Positions 13,643 to 14,891 of a stretch of DNA of 14,891 nt are shown here, piece after piece (the stretch's first letter is position 1; the number at the start of each line of letters is the position of its first letter). The translations under genes were made by a program, and so were the position numbers. This stretch comes from Planctomycetota bacterium (GTDB taxonomy: Bacteria; Planctomycetota; Brocadiia; Brocadiales; Brocadiaceae). Location: assembly GCA_023261465.1 (NCBI GenBank), contig JAHFOW010000060.1, positions 1 to 14,891 of the forward strand, in the 5' to 3' direction. The notes under the pieces are model-generated. The model searched no databases. It had not been told where the DNA came from and saw only the letters and a list, made by a program, of their open reading frames with translations.

Positions 13643-14617
13643 ATGAAAGAAATTACCTATCTGGAAGCAATTAAGGAGGCATTAGACGAAGAAATGACAC
13701 GCGACCCGAGCGTGTTCGTTTTAGGCGAGGATGTTGGGGCTTACGGTGGGGCATTTCGGGTAACTGAAGGCCTCTATGAAAAATACGGCGATTGGCGCAT
13801 TCTGGATACCCCCCTATCGGAATCCGGTTTTACCGGCGCCGCTATCGGCGCTGCCCTGGTGGGCATGAGACCTGTTGTCGAAATGCAATTTGCTGATTTC
13901 ATCTCCTGCGCATTTGATCAACTGGTAAACGTGGCGGCAAAAAACCATTACCGGTGGGGAGCGCCAACACCCATTGTTGTACGTGCGCCTTATGGTGGAA
14001 ATATCCATGGCGGACCGTATCATTCGCAAAATATAGAAGGGTTCTTTTTTAACGTACCCGGGATTAAGATTGTAGCGCCTGCTACTGCATACGATGCGAA
14101 GGGATTATTAAAAGCCGCTATTCGTGATAATGACCCTGTTATCTATTGTGAACACAAATATCTCTATCGACGTATCAAGGACACCATTCCTGAAGAAGAT
14201 TACATAGTACCTATCGGAAAGGCGCGTATTGCTTTGGAAGGCAGCGATGTGTCAGTTATTACCTATGGCGCAATGGTTCATACAGCGATTGAAGCTGCGC
14301 GCTCACTTAAAGATAACGGCATTTCATGTGAAATCGTAGACCTGAGAACAATCTTACCTTTAGACAAAAAAACCATTATTGACACGGTAAAGAAGACGAA
14401 TAAGGTAGTAATTTTACATGAACAAACGAAAACGGGCGGCGTGGGAGCCGAGGTTTCTGCCCTGATTAGCGAATATTGTTTTGATTATCTGGACGGTCCC
14501 ATTATTCGTGTCGCTGCCCCTGATACCCCCGTGCCCTTTAGCGCCCAGATGGAAGAGGTCTTTATTCCACAGGCAAAGGATGTTATTGCTGCAGTAGAAA
14601 AGTTGATGCGCTATTAA
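13643..14617 (+). CDS. Thiamine-diphosphate E1 component, beta subunit (pyruvate/acetoin dehydrogenase type)
   Basis: This 324-residue protein is the beta subunit that pairs with the alpha subunit at 12037-13014. It opens M-K-E-I-T-Y-L-E-A-I and has G-E-D-V-G (28-32), D-T-P-L-S-E with Glu60 as the expected cofactor-activating glutamate, and G-G-P-Y-H-S-Q (123-129). A transketolase C-terminal domain follows from about residue 195. I chose the ATG at 13643 because AGGAG lies at 13630-13634, 8 nt before it. A longer in-frame TTG at 13601 would begin inside the right arm of a repeat hairpin and is rejected. A terminator follows 19-50 nt after the stop, so the operon ends here without E2 or E3 genes. 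Confidence 0.92.
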   Translation: MKEITYLEAIKEALDEEMTRDPSVFVLGEDVGAYGGAFRVTEGLYEKYGDWRILDTPLSESGFTGAAIGAALVGMRPVVEMQFADFISCAFDQLVNVAAKNHYRWGAPTPIVVRAPYGGNIHGGPYHSQNIEGFFFNVPGIKIVAPATAYDAKGLLKAAIRDNDPVIYCEHKYLYRRIKDTIPEEDYIVPIGKARIALEGSDVSVITYGAMVHTAIEAARSLKDNGISCEIVDLRTILPLDKKTIIDTVKKTNKVVILHEQTKTGGVGAEVSALISEYCFDYLDGPIIRVAAPDTPVPFSAQMEEVFIPQAKDVIAAVEKLMRY

Positions 14618-14635
14618 ATATAAAAACATTGGTAT

Positions 14636-14668
14636 CAGTTACAAACATTGTAACAACTGAGTTTTTTT
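14636..14668 (+). terminator. Probable Rho-independent terminator
   Basis: A 7-bp stem GTTACAA (14638-14644) and TTGTAAC (14648-14654) with a 3-nt loop is followed, after a short linker, by seven T residues (14662-14668). The stem is AT-rich and the T-run is displaced by 7 nt, so efficiency may be moderate. It lies just past the E1 beta stop. Confidence 0.6.
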
Positions 14669-14703
14669 GAAAAATCAAGAAATTAATAGAAAATGACAAC
14701 GTT

Positions 14704-14864
14704 GCCCCAGGCGGGGTAATCTGTTTGTAGAAATAAATGCAAAAAATATAAAGGAAGCTCCGGAGGAGCGGCCTGTTTGTATTCGTTGAAGAAAGAGGTC
14801 ACGCCTACGGAGTTCAATACATTATTCGTGTTCAATTCCACAAACAGCCGACTCCGACGGAGCC
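14704..14864. repeat. Cluster of palindrome-plus-CTGTTTGTAG units
   Basis: The same unit, a small GC-rich palindrome followed by a CTGTTTGT-like tail, appears twice on the plus strand (CCCC/GGGG at 14705-14716 with tail 14721-14730; GCTCC/GGAGC at 14757-14769 with tail 14772-14781). It appears once clearly on the minus strand (CTCCG/CGGAG at 14852-14862, tail about 14838-14847) and once in degenerate form (about 14795-14814). There is no coding capacity. It is probably a dispersed repeat family. Confidence 0.65.
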
Positions 14865-14891
14865 GATGGAAAAAATACATCTCACAGAATC

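Noticed and set aside
14683..14880. 65-residue minus-strand frame at the right end
   Set aside because: It lies across the palindrome cluster and shows no start signal or protein-like composition.

Overview
The window looks like a chromosomal segment of an anammox planctomycete (Brocadiales, most like Candidatus Kuenenia). The main reasons are a Rieske/cytochrome b operon that also encodes an eight-haem cytochrome c and an NAD(P)-type iron-sulfur flavoprotein, and many short GC-rich palindromic repeats in moderately AT-rich DNA. From memory, unverified, Kuenenia has several Rieske/cytochrome b clusters and one carries such a flavoprotein. The assignment is inference.

Left block, minus strand (about 9473 down to 415). 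Read in transcription order, it holds a Rieske protein, cytochrome b N-terminal half (b6-like), an unlisted 50-residue one-helix membrane protein, a GltD/NfnB-like flavoprotein with added ferredoxin-type clusters, a PIN toxin and its antitoxin, an unlisted 45-residue protein, cytochrome b C-terminal half (subunit IV-like), and a membrane-anchored octahaem cytochrome c. After a 117-bp gap with a perfect 14-bp inverted repeat comes a Tat-signal aldo/keto reductase. The respiratory genes would form one quinol-oxidising complex: cytochrome b halves plus Rieske as the core, the octahaem protein as electron acceptor, and the flavoprotein as a link to NAD(P). The toxin-antitoxin pair splits the two cytochrome b genes and looks inserted.

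Middle (9474-9860). A divergent intergenic region carries a 17-bp imperfect inverted repeat that overlaps a TTGACT box.

Right block, plus strand (9861-14617). It holds a small putative lipoprotein with a strong terminator, a MidA/NDUFAF7-like methyltransferase, a short ferritin-like protein, and the alpha and beta subunits of a thiamine-diphosphate E1 (pyruvate or acetoin dehydrogenase type). The two E1 genes are separated by 628 bp packed with several palindromic repeat families. A terminator and another repeat cluster follow the beta subunit. No E2 or E3 gene lies in the window.

No rRNA, tRNA, CRISPR array, transposase or origin was seen.
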